A stretch of DNA of 64,000 bases from Eupeodes corollae. Its lineage: Eukaryota > Arthropoda > Insecta > Diptera > Syrphidae. Below are positions 10,701-19,636 of the stretch, in pieces. The position numbers and the translations under genes were made by a program. The number at the start of each line of letters is the position of its first letter. Within the stretch, counting starts at the first letter, position 1. The notes under the pieces were generated by a model. It was not told where the DNA came from. It made no database searches and saw nothing but the letters and a program-made list of their open reading frames with translations. The stretch covers positions 19,193,118 through 19,257,117 of the forward strand of contig NC_079149.1 in assembly GCF_945859685.1 (NCBI RefSeq), written 5' to 3'.

Positions 10701-13700
10701 ATTCTTCTTGTAAACGCGGTATTTGTGATGATGTTATTGGGTGTCCTGTTAGATGTTAGGATGGATCATGTGTTTGTCGCTCGATGACAATAGATTTACT
10801 CAGCTGTGAATCTCTAACACCCCCGATAAGATAAATAGGCCCGACCCCGTAATATAAAAAGCAAGCTGATATCATAATTTTTCCTCCACCATGCTTAACT
10901 GTTTCTATAGTGCATCATTTGCTGCATTTTGGGGTCTTTTCTAATATTCTCGACGACCTTTGGACCCAAAAAGGACGATTTTGCTTTCATCGCTCCATAG
11001 AACATTCGTCCATTTCTCTTTTGCCCAATGCCTATGCGCTTTGGCAAACTCCATTCGATTCTAGAAGACGTCTTCGTATTGTTCCAGCGCCAACAGACAG
11101 TCTTAGACCATTTCTTATTTCCCTAGAGCTTATGGAAGTTTTCTGTTTTGCTAACTGCATCATTTTTCTGTCAGTTCTTTCAGTAGTCATCCTTTTTGGG
11201 ACTCGCGTTTCCGGTTTGTTTTGCCAATTTAAGGCGTTACTGACCATTTTTGCTGAGCAGCCTAGGATGTCTTGAATATTTTGGTAGGTTTTTCCCTCCA
11301 AACTCAGTTTTCTGATAAGTTTTCGAATTTCTTCGGTGCAGTGTTTTCACCGTCCCATTTTTTATTTTTGAGCTAATATTTATTAGTTTTTTTGTATCCT
11401 ATTATTTTAAAAATACTTAAAAATTTAAATAGAAAAATGTTTATTTACCGAAAAATAAAATAAATGAATTTTTTACTCTTTTTAATTATAAAATCAAAGG
11501 CACTGCTATTTTTATAAACACTATATTCAGAGACTTTGAAATAATGTATGTTCACAGGGAAATCTTGTTTTTTTTTTTGTAAGAATTTCCGTTATTTAAA
11601 TAATTGACAATCTAATAAAGTGTGACCAGCACTGCTATTTTTATGAGCACTACTATAAGTATTTTGTTAAATGACCCATTTTTGTAAAAGTTTAACCGTA
11701 AAACCGTTATGTGAAAAAAGAATATCAAAATATCTTTCAATAAAGGACAAGATTTTGCATAGCATATGTCGTCTAAAGAGAATGTTATAAATGTTGCCTT
11801 TTTTCATTTACCTGACCCTGGACATTCACAAAAAAGTGAAAGGTATCCTCTTCACACTCTTTACATATACTGATGATTCCCAGTCACTGACATATCGAGC
11901 CCTTCCCGCCATTTTATCGTAAGCGACATTTTCAATAAAAAAGAAAACTTAATTATTAAAATTTGCTAGTAACACATAGAACCTTGGAGGCTATTGCTAT
12001 TTCTTAACTTAAGGATAATTACTAATTTTCAATACTGACTATGGGTACAAGTTGTTTCAAGAACCAGCAGTAAGCTTTTGATTTGTCGTTTACGATAAAA
12101 TTAATTTTGGCGCTTACAATAAATTTGCGGGAAGGCTCGATATGATCACTAACATAAAGAAGCACGAGACTTTCTACAAAAACTTTCCGTTCCGCGCGCT
12201 TTTTATAACAACTAAACTTTTGCGAAAACTCAATTCACACACTTTTTTGATTGATGCAAAACAAAGTTTCGAATGAAAACTTAATAAAAAATCAAAAACA
12301 ATAAATAACCGGGGACTAAACGGTAAAATATTTATTGCTTATACTTTAAGCAACAACAATAAAAATAACAAATCACGAGAATATAAAATTGTAGGTATGC
12401 CCAAAATATATTAGAGGTGAATTTTTAAATTTGAAAATATCCCAGGCTCACTCTGCTTACTATAAAACGTACATAAAAATGAAATAAGTTTACCCCTGTG
12501 GCCCTGTCTCCATAATTATTATTATTTTGTTTGCTTTACGATTCCGCTCCCTTCCCCTTAAAAACCTTCGAGATATGTTTTCATCCGAACTTATTCGATT
12601 GGGAGAAGCCATCTATGTTTTTTGTTTATGAAACTTTTTTGTTTTTGAATTTTAACATGTGGAGTGGATGGCAGTGGCAGCAATGAACGGGCTAGGCTAA
12701 CATTAGGAGGGTTTGAATACTATAACAACAACTTGAATGCGCTTTTTAGTATTTGTTTGTAAATTGTCTAGGCTGCGTGCGCGCTTTTGTATTTTGTGAA
12801 CTCTTGTTACTCCAAAAGTATTTAATTAGTGGTCTTAGGTCTTAATGATTTTGGAGTATTTTGTTTTTCGATTTTATTACATTTTCTGATGGGTTTTATT
12901 GTCAGATTGAAAACCGCCAAAGGAGGCCATTTTGTTCAATTAGGAGCACAGTAGATGACTTTCAGATTACGATTTTTTAAATATTCGGTTTAATACATGA
13001 GTGTAAGTTAATTCTAGTTTATTTATTTTTAATTAACCAAATTACCTAACCAAACTTGTTCATTGGCTTTGAAGGTGACTTAAACAATTTTCAATCACGC
13101 TCCCGCTAAAAAATTAGAGATATTTAAGGGAACCAGTAAAAGAAAGAAAGAAACCAAAAACCATCATCTCAAAAATGGTATGGGAATGCATCGCTACCTA
13201 TACTAAAAGCGGAACAAGGTGAAAATGTGAATAAAAATAAGATCAAATTGGACAAGGAGACCAACAGATCAAAACATTAAAATTTTACTCCCCAGACATA
13301 GGTACATTATGTAAGACCGGCTTTGTTACTACTTGAGGATTAAGAATATAAATAATTTGTACAGGATTACTCTAAATAAATGGTCAGTGCATGTTGAATA
13401 GACACCTAAGCATCCTTGTATTGGGCTTACTTACTTCCTTTTGTCCAATGCATTGCACTAACGTCTTCGTATTATAGATTCTATATTCTATTCCTTCTTT
13501 GAAGGGCCTCATTTGAAATACGGTTTGGCCAGAAAATCCTTAGGATGTTACGAGGACAGCTATTTACCAAGGTTTGCAGCTTTCTTGTTATGGCTGAAGT
13601 AACCTTCCAAATGCTGCAACCATAAAGAAGCAAAGATTCGACATTTGTGCGAAACAGTCGTAGCTTTTTTCTTAAGCTGATTGTTTTTTTTTTTTTGTAC

Positions 13701-16700
13701 AACAAACTTTTGAAACATATGTCAACCATATTTTTAATTGTGGAATTTTATGAAAGTGTCAAGTTCTGGTTTTTCTCAACCTATATGTTTTGAGTACGAG
13801 AAGATTTACTTACTTAAGGTGGCAATACAGTCTGATGTGAACTAGGGCCCTTACTTACTTAAGGTTGCGCTACAGTCCTGTGTGAATTAGGGCCTCACCC
13901 AACAATTTTCTCCATTTAGCTCGGCCCCTAGCTAGATGTCTCCAGTTTCGCGCTCCAAGTTGGTCACTTTACACTTGTGCGCGCCACCTTATTCGCGGTC
14001 TTCCTCTACTGCGCTGTCCTGTGGGTGTGGAGACGAAGGCCTAAGTATTGGTTTATATGCGCTCTACGTGACCCAGCCATCTTAATCGTTGAAATTTTAC
14101 CCTTCTGGCTAAGTCCACGTCGCTGTACAGCCCGTACAGTTCGTCATTCCATCTTCTCCCCACTCCCCTTCGATGCATACGGGACCGTAAATCACACGAA
14201 GAACTTTTCTCTTGAACCGACCCAAGGTGCTTTCATCCGCTTTTGTCATAGTCCATGCTTTTGCACCGTATAGGAGGACGGGAATGATAAGGGTCTTATA
14301 TAGCGACACTTTGGTCTTTCGAGAGAGGATTTTACCACTCAATTGCTTTCTTAGTCCAAAGAAACAGCGGTTAGCAAGATTAATTCTTCGTTTGATTTCA
14401 GCGGTGGTGTTTATTCTGCGTTTACAGCGGTAGACGAAGTTCTTGACTACCTCAAAATTACGTCTGTCGATAGTGACGTTTTGACCAAGACGTCGGTGTT
14501 GTAGTTCCTATTTTGACGACAGGATGTCCTTTTTTTGCCCGCATTAACCGTTAAACCCATTTTTGCCACCTCTGCCTCAATACTCACAAAAGCTCCATTG
14601 ACATGACACTGAGTTCTTCCGATTATGTCAATATCATCATATGCTAGTAATTGGACAGACTTTTGAAAGATAGCGCCTCTAGTGTTGACATGTGAGCTCT
14701 GCACTATTCTTTCAAGTACGATGTTAAGAAAATCGCATGACAGCGCATAACCTTCTCTAAAACCTTTTTTTTTGACATCGAACCGTTCTGTTAAGTTCTT
14801 TCCAACCTTTATGGAGCAGCGTGAATTCTCCATGGTCCTCCTGCACAATCGAACTAGGGCCTCAACCAACAAAAATCTCCATCTAGCTCGGTCCTAGCTG
14901 TGCACTTAAAGTTGGGTGAGGTCACTGTCCTTTGGGAGTAAACTAGAAGACTTTGTGCCGAAGCGTTGGTTTTCATGTGCTCTATGTAACCCAGTAATCT
15001 CAGGCGTTTATAGTATGTAACGTCGTTTCATCCTCTCCTCCTCTGGCAGATTATGCATAAGGGCCCGTAAAATTGTCCGTATGCCAGAATCGGGATGATA
15101 AGGGTCTTTATAGCGACACTTTGGTTGTTTGAGAATTACATTTTTAGTAAATGTACTGCCATTCATTTGTGACTCTGGTTCTAACAAGTAGAAAAATTGT
15201 CCTCGTTTTATTCCAAAATATCATTTTCTAATCTTTATCGTTTTCTTCCTGTGAATTACTCATGTGTCCGATTGTCTAAGATTCAAAATTGAATAAGACG
15301 GGTGCCAAACAGAAATCGAAAGCATTGTTATAGGTCTCACATCATTTATAAAAATTATATTTATATTTTTAGCGCACAGAACCTTTCATACGATACATCA
15401 ACGGAGACGATTCTTCAACATCACAACAAGTCCAAGAAGCTGAACAGCCTCCGGCCAAAGCCGGAAGCAGTGAAATTCGTTCGGTTGCCAAGAAGAGCGT
15501 TAGTCGAGTTGATAACTCTAACAATAATAATTCCACATCCAGTTCTGCTGCACAACCAGTGCCAACAGTTCGTCATTTAAATAATTCCACAATCTTTGTC
15601 GATGATGATAATAAACCTAAAGGAAAGGTAAACAGTTGAAATTCCAGTTCTTTCATATCTTAAGCCTTGAATTAAATACATTGTATCTTTTTCTTTTAGG
15701 TGGTTTACTATACTGCAAGAAAGAATCTACCCCCACGAAATTACGTTCCTCACATTTGCAATCCATCGTGTCCGTTCAATATTACACATAATCTATCGTT
15801 CTACAGTCCACTGGCTAAACCATTGCTATCCGGTTGGGAGCGTCAGGTGTTTAGACAGAAATCAAAGAAATTTATAATATATCGAGGACCGTGTGGCAAA
15901 CGAATGCGTAATATTGAGGAATTGCATAGATACTTGCGAGTTACTGACAATGAATTGAATGTCGATAATTTTGATTTCAGTCCAGATACAAATTGTTTGG
16001 CAGAATATGTTCTTGAGAAATGTCTCGTTAATAAGAAAGTAAGAGGCTCTCGGTCCCTTAAATCCCCTCTCCTTCTCATGTCATTTGTTTTTTTCTGTCT
16101 AGGATATATCGTGTGGAAAGGAAAAAATGCCGATTCCATGCGTGAACTATTACGACGAAACAATGCCACCAGCTTGTGAATATTCTGCTGAGCGAATACC
16201 CACTGAAGGTGTTCCATTAAATTTGGATGAAGAGTTCTTATGTGGATGCGACTGCACAGATGATTGTTCCGTAAGTTTTACTTGTTTACTTAAAAACTGT
16301 GCAAATCACTTTGAAAACGCTTTGTTTCCAACAAAAGGATAAAACAAAATGTGCCTGTTGGCAATTGACCTACGCTGGAGCGAAGTACGGAATGCCTACA
16401 GTGCCCATAGACATGGTTGGCTATCAATACAAACGATTGTACGAGCATGTACCTACAGGAATTTACGAGTGTAATTCAAGGTCTGATTCCTTATTCCTCT
16501 TTTATATTTGTATTTTGTATTAATCTAAACTCTTTTTCAAGATGCAAATGCAAAGCAAATTGTGTGAATCGTGTCGTCCAGCAGCCTCTTCAATCGAAAT
16601 TACAAGTCTTCAAGACATCAAATCGTGGTTGGGGTCTGCGGTGCATAAACGACGTACCTCGTGGTTCATTTATCTGTGTCTATGCTGGTCAAATGCTTAC

Positions 16701-17517
16701 AGAACAGGTTGCCAACGAGGGTGGTCTAGATGCTGGAGATGAGTACTTTGCTGAGTTGGATTATATTGAAGTGGCTGAGCAAATTAAGGAGGGTTATGAA
16801 TCTGATGTTCAGGAACCTGAAGAAGATGAGGTTTTTCTCTTTGCTTATTTTTCTCATGTAAACCTTGTGACTTACTCTTACCAATTTTAGGATCTTTATA
16901 ATCCTGAAAGAGATGACGACGATATTGATTTCCGAGCACCTGGCGAAGCGTTCAAAGACAGAGAATTCAATACTCGTTTAAGGACACGTAGAGGAAATAA
17001 GAACAGCACAGATGGGGAATTCGATTCTCAAGAGAGACAGGTTATAAGTTTCGAGCCCAACAAGAATATGGACACATCAACTGAACCCAATGAGAAGCCG
17101 TAAGTTATTTCGTTGAATCATCATCAAACACAGGAAACTCATTGCTTTATTTTAATCTTTTCAGAACAATACGAAAATTGTTTGGAAAAGATGAAAGTTG
17201 TTATGTCATGGATGCTAAGGTCAGAGGCAATCTAGGAAGATATTTCAATGTAAGGCGAATTTGTTAGGTTTTAAGAATTATGAGTTGTGAATAATTTTCT
17301 TTTTTTTTAGCATTCCTGCTCGCCGAATTTATTTGTGCAAAATGTTTTCGTTGATACTCATGACTTAAGATTCCCTTGGGTCGCGTTCTTTGCTTCGACT
17401 CATATTAGAGCTGGCACAGAGTTAACATGGAATTATAACTATGAAGTTGGTGTAGTACCAGGAAAAGTATTATATTGTCAATGTGGAGCGCCCAATTGTC
17501 GACAGCGATTACTTTAA
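2706..17517 (+). CDS. egg: Histone H3K9 methyltransferase eggless (SETDB1 orthologue), 14 exons, 5' partial
   Basis: SETDB1/Eggless trimethylates H3K9 in the nucleus and supports heterochromatin formation, piRNA-guided silencing and germline development. Exons by splice signals and frame: 2706-4738, 4810-4939, 5000-5316 (or from 5006), 5379-5634, 5698-5821, 5890-6262, 15373-15627, 15700-16038, 16103-16270, 16338-16480, 16542-16830, 16891-17099, 17165-17249, 17311-17517 (TAA). Phases agree at every junction and give about 1641 residues, longer than the roughly 1260 of Drosophila Egg, mainly through the acidic N-terminal exon. Order: acidic region, Cys cluster, Tudor region, MBD, pre-SET, SET split by an acidic insert, post-SET. 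Catalytic landmarks NRGWGLRC, YAGQM, NHSCSPN and ELTWNYNY are intact. The first exon starts in phase after a tract ending CTATCAAG, so the start codon lies further upstream. The donors after 16480 (GTCTGA) and 16830 (GTTTTT) are weak. Confidence 0.93.
4810..6262 (+). CDS. egg: egg exons 4810-6262: SUMO-interacting motif and Tudor region
   Basis: Five short exons. The first (4810-4939) encodes FVEIIDSSDEEESDS, a classical SUMO-interacting motif with an adjacent phosphorylatable acidic tail. The second (5000-5316) is likely helical (MLEAELEGAIRKVMHNVD...). Two acceptors six nucleotides apart (5000 or 5006) both keep frame. Exons 5379-5634, 5698-5821 and 5890-6262 encode tandem Tudor-type folds (AIASWVPCKVIEEVEG, VIAYFDATSLS, YLVFYDDGYFQYVSHKDVRLV, MLVDYNGKWIYARVIDVD), the region that in SETDB1 binds modified histone H3 tails. 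The last exon ends ATRR|GTAAGT before the giant intron. Confidence 0.88.
7416..7477 (+). repeat. Remnant of the window-start jockey family (3' part)
   Basis: The stretch TTCTTTAGCCGTACTACGCGAATGTGGAATG matches the C-terminal coding part of the jockey family as seen at 2110-2165 and in the inverted remnant at about 18060-18100. Only tens of bases survive. Confidence 0.55.
7478..7625 (+). repeat. 5'-truncated SINE sharing the RTE-like LINE tail
   Basis: The stretch aligns with the 3' half of the SINE at 20872-21065: GGTAAAAGT, a T-rich tract, GAGTTGTAAGTCACTAGGCC, then the tail at 7576-7610 ending GACTGTTGCGCCACCCAA and TTTATTTATTTT. The tRNA-like 5' half is absent, as expected for incomplete reverse transcription or decay. 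The tail also matches the 3' end of the resident RTE-like LINE. Confidence 0.7.
7725..8870 (-). pseudogene. Tc1-like transposase, inactivated
   Basis: Reading leftward, the N-terminal part near 8690-8560 (MGKAKQLNEAERDK...) begins a Tc1-type helix-turn-helix region, continued at 8535-8239 (GRPSSVITAADKQIILKH, KACVRTVQRVIS). The catalytic core is at 8187-7738: MVWGAITYYGTIELQF, QHDNAPIHTSKVVKYW, then PDLNVMQN, and C-terminus LYEVIVNRGGTTYY. Tc1 enzymes need DDE; the second Asp is present, but the usual DLNPIEN is DLNVMQN, so the catalytic Glu is Gln. Frame breaks also separate the pieces. Terminal repeats were not delimited, so ends are approximate. It lies antisense in the large egg intron. 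Confidence 0.8.
9160..9530 (-). pseudogene. C-terminal catalytic half of the split Tc1-like transposase
   Basis: It starts MDATEYVKILEEVMLP, has one in-frame stop, then MVWVYQQYNDPKHVSKKAKS and SPDLNPIETLWEDVKNAVHK, so the DLNPIE catalytic Glu is kept here. The upstream QQDNDPKH motif is altered to QQYNDPKH, replacing the second catalytic Asp by Tyr. Confidence 0.7.
9570..9912 (-). other. Coding-like segment of unknown origin inside the split Tc1
   Basis: On the minus strand a 72-codon open stretch (9907-9689) reads HMCRAKGADKKLFFGQIVGY, then ELSATTTTLTMRILIIDNVD and IEIRPSTYKCAGHTPF. A second frame continues with a Gln-rich stretch (GTAIGHLQQYQQVQQQ), up to an in-frame stop and CT|GTAAGT near 9594. 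A CAG at the upstream edge comes from the MITE terminus (TTTCAG). Composition is more GC-rich and protein-like than the surroundings. I do not recognise the family. It could be a captured host exon, a processed fragment or an unknown transposon's coding region. Confidence 0.35.
9913..10260 (+). mobile_element. PIF/Harbinger-like MITE, copy 1 (348 bp)
   Basis: It starts TGGCTGAAACACAAACACGC and ends with the inverted complement (GCGTGTATGTGTTTCAGCCA). Inverted repeats continue for about 40 bp through a GCTTCGGCTTCG-like region. It is flanked by TTA on both sides (9910-9912 and 10261-10263), a 3-bp TWA duplication typical of PIF/Harbinger elements. It has no coding capacity. A second copy in opposite orientation lies at 36073-36422. 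Confidence 0.8.
10264..10859. other. Non-coding remainder of the composite insertion
   Basis: The sequence contains repeated ATCGAATCGAATCGAA and GATTCGATTC motifs at 10282-10360 and 10612-10625. A weak inverted pair, TTACAAGACGA (about 10269) and TTCTTCTTGTAAAC (about 10703), may mark another small MITE of about 450 bp. I could not define its ends or duplication. No gene seen. Confidence 0.3.
10860..11301 (-). pseudogene. N-terminal half of the split Tc1-like transposase
   Basis: The frame reads MEGKTYQNIQDILGCSAKMV (helix-turn-helix), then KPETRVPKRMTTERTDRKMM, then SSREIRNGLRLSVGAGTIRRRLLE (second helix-turn-helix). After a frame change the core start VKHGGGKIMISACF appears at about 10900-10860. 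This is the usual Tc1 bipartite paired-type DNA-binding layout. The reading stops where the composite insertion begins. Confidence 0.7.
11664..13439. other. AT-rich intron DNA, no gene recognised
   Basis: No coding frame of interest on either strand. The stretch around 11880-12150 contains a loose inverted similarity (GATATCGAGCCCTTCCCGCCA against GCGGGAAGGCTCGATATGATC), suggesting the ends of a small decayed element of about 250 bp. Otherwise nothing identifiable. Confidence 0.4.
13440..13735 (-). pseudogene. C-terminal fragment of a LINE reverse transcriptase
   Basis: The minus frame reads ISLRKKLRLFRTNVESLLLY, GCSIWKVTSAITRKLQTLVN, ILRIFWPNRISNEAL. This resembles the thumb/C-terminal region of RTE-like and related LINEs (LLYG.E.W..T....KL). 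It is a different family from the element at 13852-14847. No active-site block is present, so it is a fragment. Confidence 0.6.
13809..13851 (-). repeat. Extra 3' end of the RTE-like LINE
   Basis: A 40-bp unit (TTACTTACTTAAGGTGGCAA, then TACAGTCTGATGTGAACTAG and GGCCC) repeats the terminal sequence of the LINE immediately following it at 13852. It is either a separate, severely 5'-truncated insertion or a duplication of the terminus. Confidence 0.6.
13852..14847 (-). mobile_element. RTE-like LINE, 3' half, degenerate
   Basis: Reading leftward: RT palm remnant LLAYDDIDIIGRTQ (catalytic YADD damaged to YDD) at about 14660-14620, then EAEVAKMGLTVNAGKK. Next comes VSLYKTLIIPVLLYGAKAWT, followed by the 3' end with a (TTAC)n tail at 13852 (AAGT repeats on the sense strand). 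The family matches 19637-20299 and probably the 5' part at 61677-64000. Frameshifts make it inactive. It is antisense in the egg intron. Confidence 0.75.
14848..15135 (-). mobile_element. Second RTE-like LINE 3' fragment, adjacent
   Basis: The sequence repeats landmarks of the 3' region seen at 13880-14330: AGGGCCTCAACCAAC, CATCTAGCTCGGTC, TGCTCTATGTAACCCAG, GGGATGATAAGGGTCTT, GCGACACTTTGGT. It is strongly decayed, with large internal deletions. With 13809 and 13852 it makes three successive 3' ends in the same orientation. Confidence 0.65.
15136..15372. other. Intron end before the egg exon at 15373
   Basis: AT-rich DNA with no repeat or gene recognised, ending in the acceptor TATATTTTTAG. 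Confidence 0.5.
15373..17517 (+). CDS. egg: egg exons 15373-17517: MBD, pre-SET, SET, post-SET
   Basis: Exon 15373-15627 is a Ser/Asn-rich linker starting RTEPFIRYINGDD. Exon 15700-16038 encodes the methyl-CpG-binding-like domain (NYVPHICNPSCP...GWERQVFRQ...YRGPCGKRMRNIEELHRYL). Exons 16103-16270 and 16338-16480 hold the Cys-rich pre-SET (CGCDCTDDC, KCACWQLTY, then CKCKANC across the next junction), which binds zinc in this family. SET begins in 16542-16830 (SNRGWGLRCINDVPRG, VYAGQMLTEQ), is interrupted by an acidic insert (16790-17150), and resumes with YVMDAKVRGNLGRYFNHSC. It ends with ELTWNYNYEVG and post-SET CQCGAPNC just before TAA 17515-17517. Confidence 0.93.
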
Positions 17518-17576
17518 GATGAGTGTGTGTTTTTTTGTAATGTAAAACGATTTTTTTTAAATAGAACTAAGGGTCG

Positions 17577-17582
17577 AATATA
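17577..17582 (+). terminator. Candidate egg polyadenylation signal (AATATA)
   Basis: AATATA lies 60 nt after the egg stop codon in a T-rich stretch. It is a known minor variant of AATAAA; no AATAAA lies closer. Weak support from position only. Confidence 0.35.
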
Positions 17583-17929
17583 AAGTATTTTAGATTGTCC
17601 ATATAAACACAGGATTTGTTTTTCTTTTTCTTATGTTGATTTTTTTTTCAACCAACATAAATATATCTTTTAATAGATTTAGATCTCAGAAATAGGCTCG
17701 TTTCCTTTCGACCGAGAAATATTAAATCCATCAATTTCAGGCTCCAAATTCTATATAAAATGGGAAACGAAAACGACCTGCTACGCGACCAATCGTATTT
17801 GTTAATTTATTGAGTTACGTAAAATAGGAATTCCAAAATAAGAAAAATTTCCTAAAATGTTGGCCTGTTTTGACGATACAAAAACATGAATATAGATTTT
17901 TTTATAATAAGCACCCACTCAAGGGAATA

Positions 17930-18720
17930 TTACTACCCTTATTATGCAGAGGCATTGTGTGAGCACTAGTAAGAGGAGAGAGGGTTTAAAAGGAGATGTC
18001 GATGCACATTGGTTTTGAATTCCTGAATATTGCAATGACTAGGAAAGACAGACTGTGGTAAGGCATTCCACATTCGCGTAGTATGGCTAAAGAACGAATC
18101 TCTGTATTTGTGAGTACGGCCGAATTGGACTCGAGGGTATACTGATGAGCATTCATAGAAGAGCTATTATTACAGTTGAACTGTTTAAGGGGAGGGATAC
18201 AACTGGCTATCTGACTGGAGCATAAATCGTTCAAATTACGGTAGAAAGGGTCAGCCAAGAAACCTTACGACGATGTTCAAGCAAAGTAAAGGAACTTATT
18301 ATGATATTATCATCATAATACTATCACAAGTGGCTTAAGTAAGTTGCAGGAGCACCAGCCCTGCTGGTTGCTGCTGAACAATGCTGTTTAGGTCGGAATT
18401 TAATGAGCTTATCATATTTTGTCGTTCCACATCCGAAGAAGAGGGATTCGAGTCTGAAAAGCAATATGAAAAGCTAAGAGTATTATCGTCAGCAAAACAA
18501 TGTATAGGATTAGATGTTGCAGACAGGAGATCATTAATAAAAATGAGAAAGAGTATTGGAGATAGAATAGAGCCTTGGGGCACACCAGCATTTGTTTTCT
18601 AATTTGTGCAAGAAAATACCCAATTTTGAGATCTGTTTTGTTACATAAATTACGCTGTGCTTCAATGAAAAGAATTCTCTCTCGAAAAAGAAATCGTAGT
18701 TTCCACAATTTCTATCTACA
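17930..18720 (-). pseudogene. Jockey-family LINE remnant, inverted
   Basis: At 18583-18335 the minus frame reads MPQGSILSPILFLIFINDLL, then NPIHCFADDNTLSFSY, the same FADD family as at window start. At 18258-17986 it reads DPFYRNLNDLCSSQIASCIP and AHQYTLESN, matching the C-terminal piece at 1960-2110. The 3' UTR follows to about 17930. It lies 400 bp after the egg stop in the egg-usp intergenic region. Confidence 0.8.
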
Positions 18721-19290
18721 TTTTGATAAATGGTGACCCCTCCTTTAACAAATAAAGAACATTTAAATTAAAAATAATTAAAAAAAAAGTTAAAATATTT
18801 CTTCTGAACGAATAAAGTTTGGGGTGAGTGCAGAGAGAGCTTTGAATCTATTGTGCGGCCTTTTAAAACAAGATGAAGCTCTTAATTTTTTGAATTTAAG
18901 TTGAAATGTTTTTGGTTTGAAATCCCAAGAAATGTTTTCGCTTTCGTGCGTGGAAATTTCTTTTTCATATTCTAATGCTTTTGTCCTTCTTCATTTTTTG
19001 ATTTTGTATTTAATAGTATCCCGTACGTGGAGGTGTGGTGTCTACTTTTAGTTAGGAGTCTGCCACTCATTTCCCTTAACACCAACATGGCCGGGTACCA
19101 AGAATAGTGTTTGTTAAGTGTGTCAATAATCTACCGCACTTTTTTCGAGTAAATAGAGTAGGAATTCAAAGCTTTGACAACAGTTCGACTTCTGACATAA
19201 TGTCTATGTTGGATATTACGTTCAGGGTATTTAACTTAGTCATGTTTCTACTTCGGATTAGATTCCTCGAAGTTTTTTCTTTTGATCATC
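18721..19290. other. Intergenic AT-rich DNA, no gene recognised
   Basis: Nothing identifiable except that the left edge of the next jockey remnant is uncertain and may begin within this stretch; the open frame 19107-19502 has no convincing similarity in its first half. Confidence 0.4.
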
Positions 19291-19636
19291 TCATTTCGAA
19301 AATATTCGTGAAAGAGAACTTTGGAATGCGGATAGTTTCCCAGTGGCCAATACATTTGCCAATTGATCTACAACGTTATTTTTCGTTTCGTCCTTACTTA
19401 CCTGATTGTATGTCTCCATCAGCAATTGAAAACCAGTTTTATCGACTTAACTTGCCATTTTCGCTGAAAATGTTCCACCTCTCTTTCAACTACTCTATTT
19501 AAAAAAAATTGATTTACCCCAATCAGTTTTATAACTCTAATCACAAGAAGGGAAGGGAAAGGGAAGTTGATACACTATCGACCAATTGCTAATTTTTCTC
19601 ATGTCCCAAGCTTTACTAATTACCCCAGCACAAAAC

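Larger units (their letters stand above)
9005..11663 (-). mobile_element. Tc1-like transposon, split by a later composite insertion
   Basis: Inverted terminal sequence is visible at both ends: ATAAAAATAGCAGTGC near 9018-9034 and its complement GCACTGCTATTTTTATGAGC near 11632-11652, with an inner copy near 11500. The coding parts are collinear on the minus strand. The N-terminal DNA-binding half lies at 11301-10860, ending VKHGGGKIMISACFLYYGVG. The catalytic half lies at 9530-9160 (MDATEYVKILEEVMLP, YNDPKHVSKKAK, SPDLNPIETLWEDVKNAV). About 1.25 kb of unrelated DNA separates the halves, so a later insertion broke a once continuous transposase. Stop codons also occur in both halves. Confidence 0.75.
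6263..15372 (+). other. 9.1-kb egg intron, transposon-filled
   Basis: The intron runs from ATRR|GTAAGT at 6263 to TATTTTTAG ending at 15372 and keeps phase 0. Other egg introns here are about 55-75 nt. It contains a jockey remnant and truncated SINE, a Tc1 pseudogene, a second Tc1 split by a composite insertion, a MITE and a cluster of RTE 3' ends. I see no host exon between 6263 and 7415; a short open stretch at 6526-6750 has no recognisable similarity. Confidence 0.85.
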
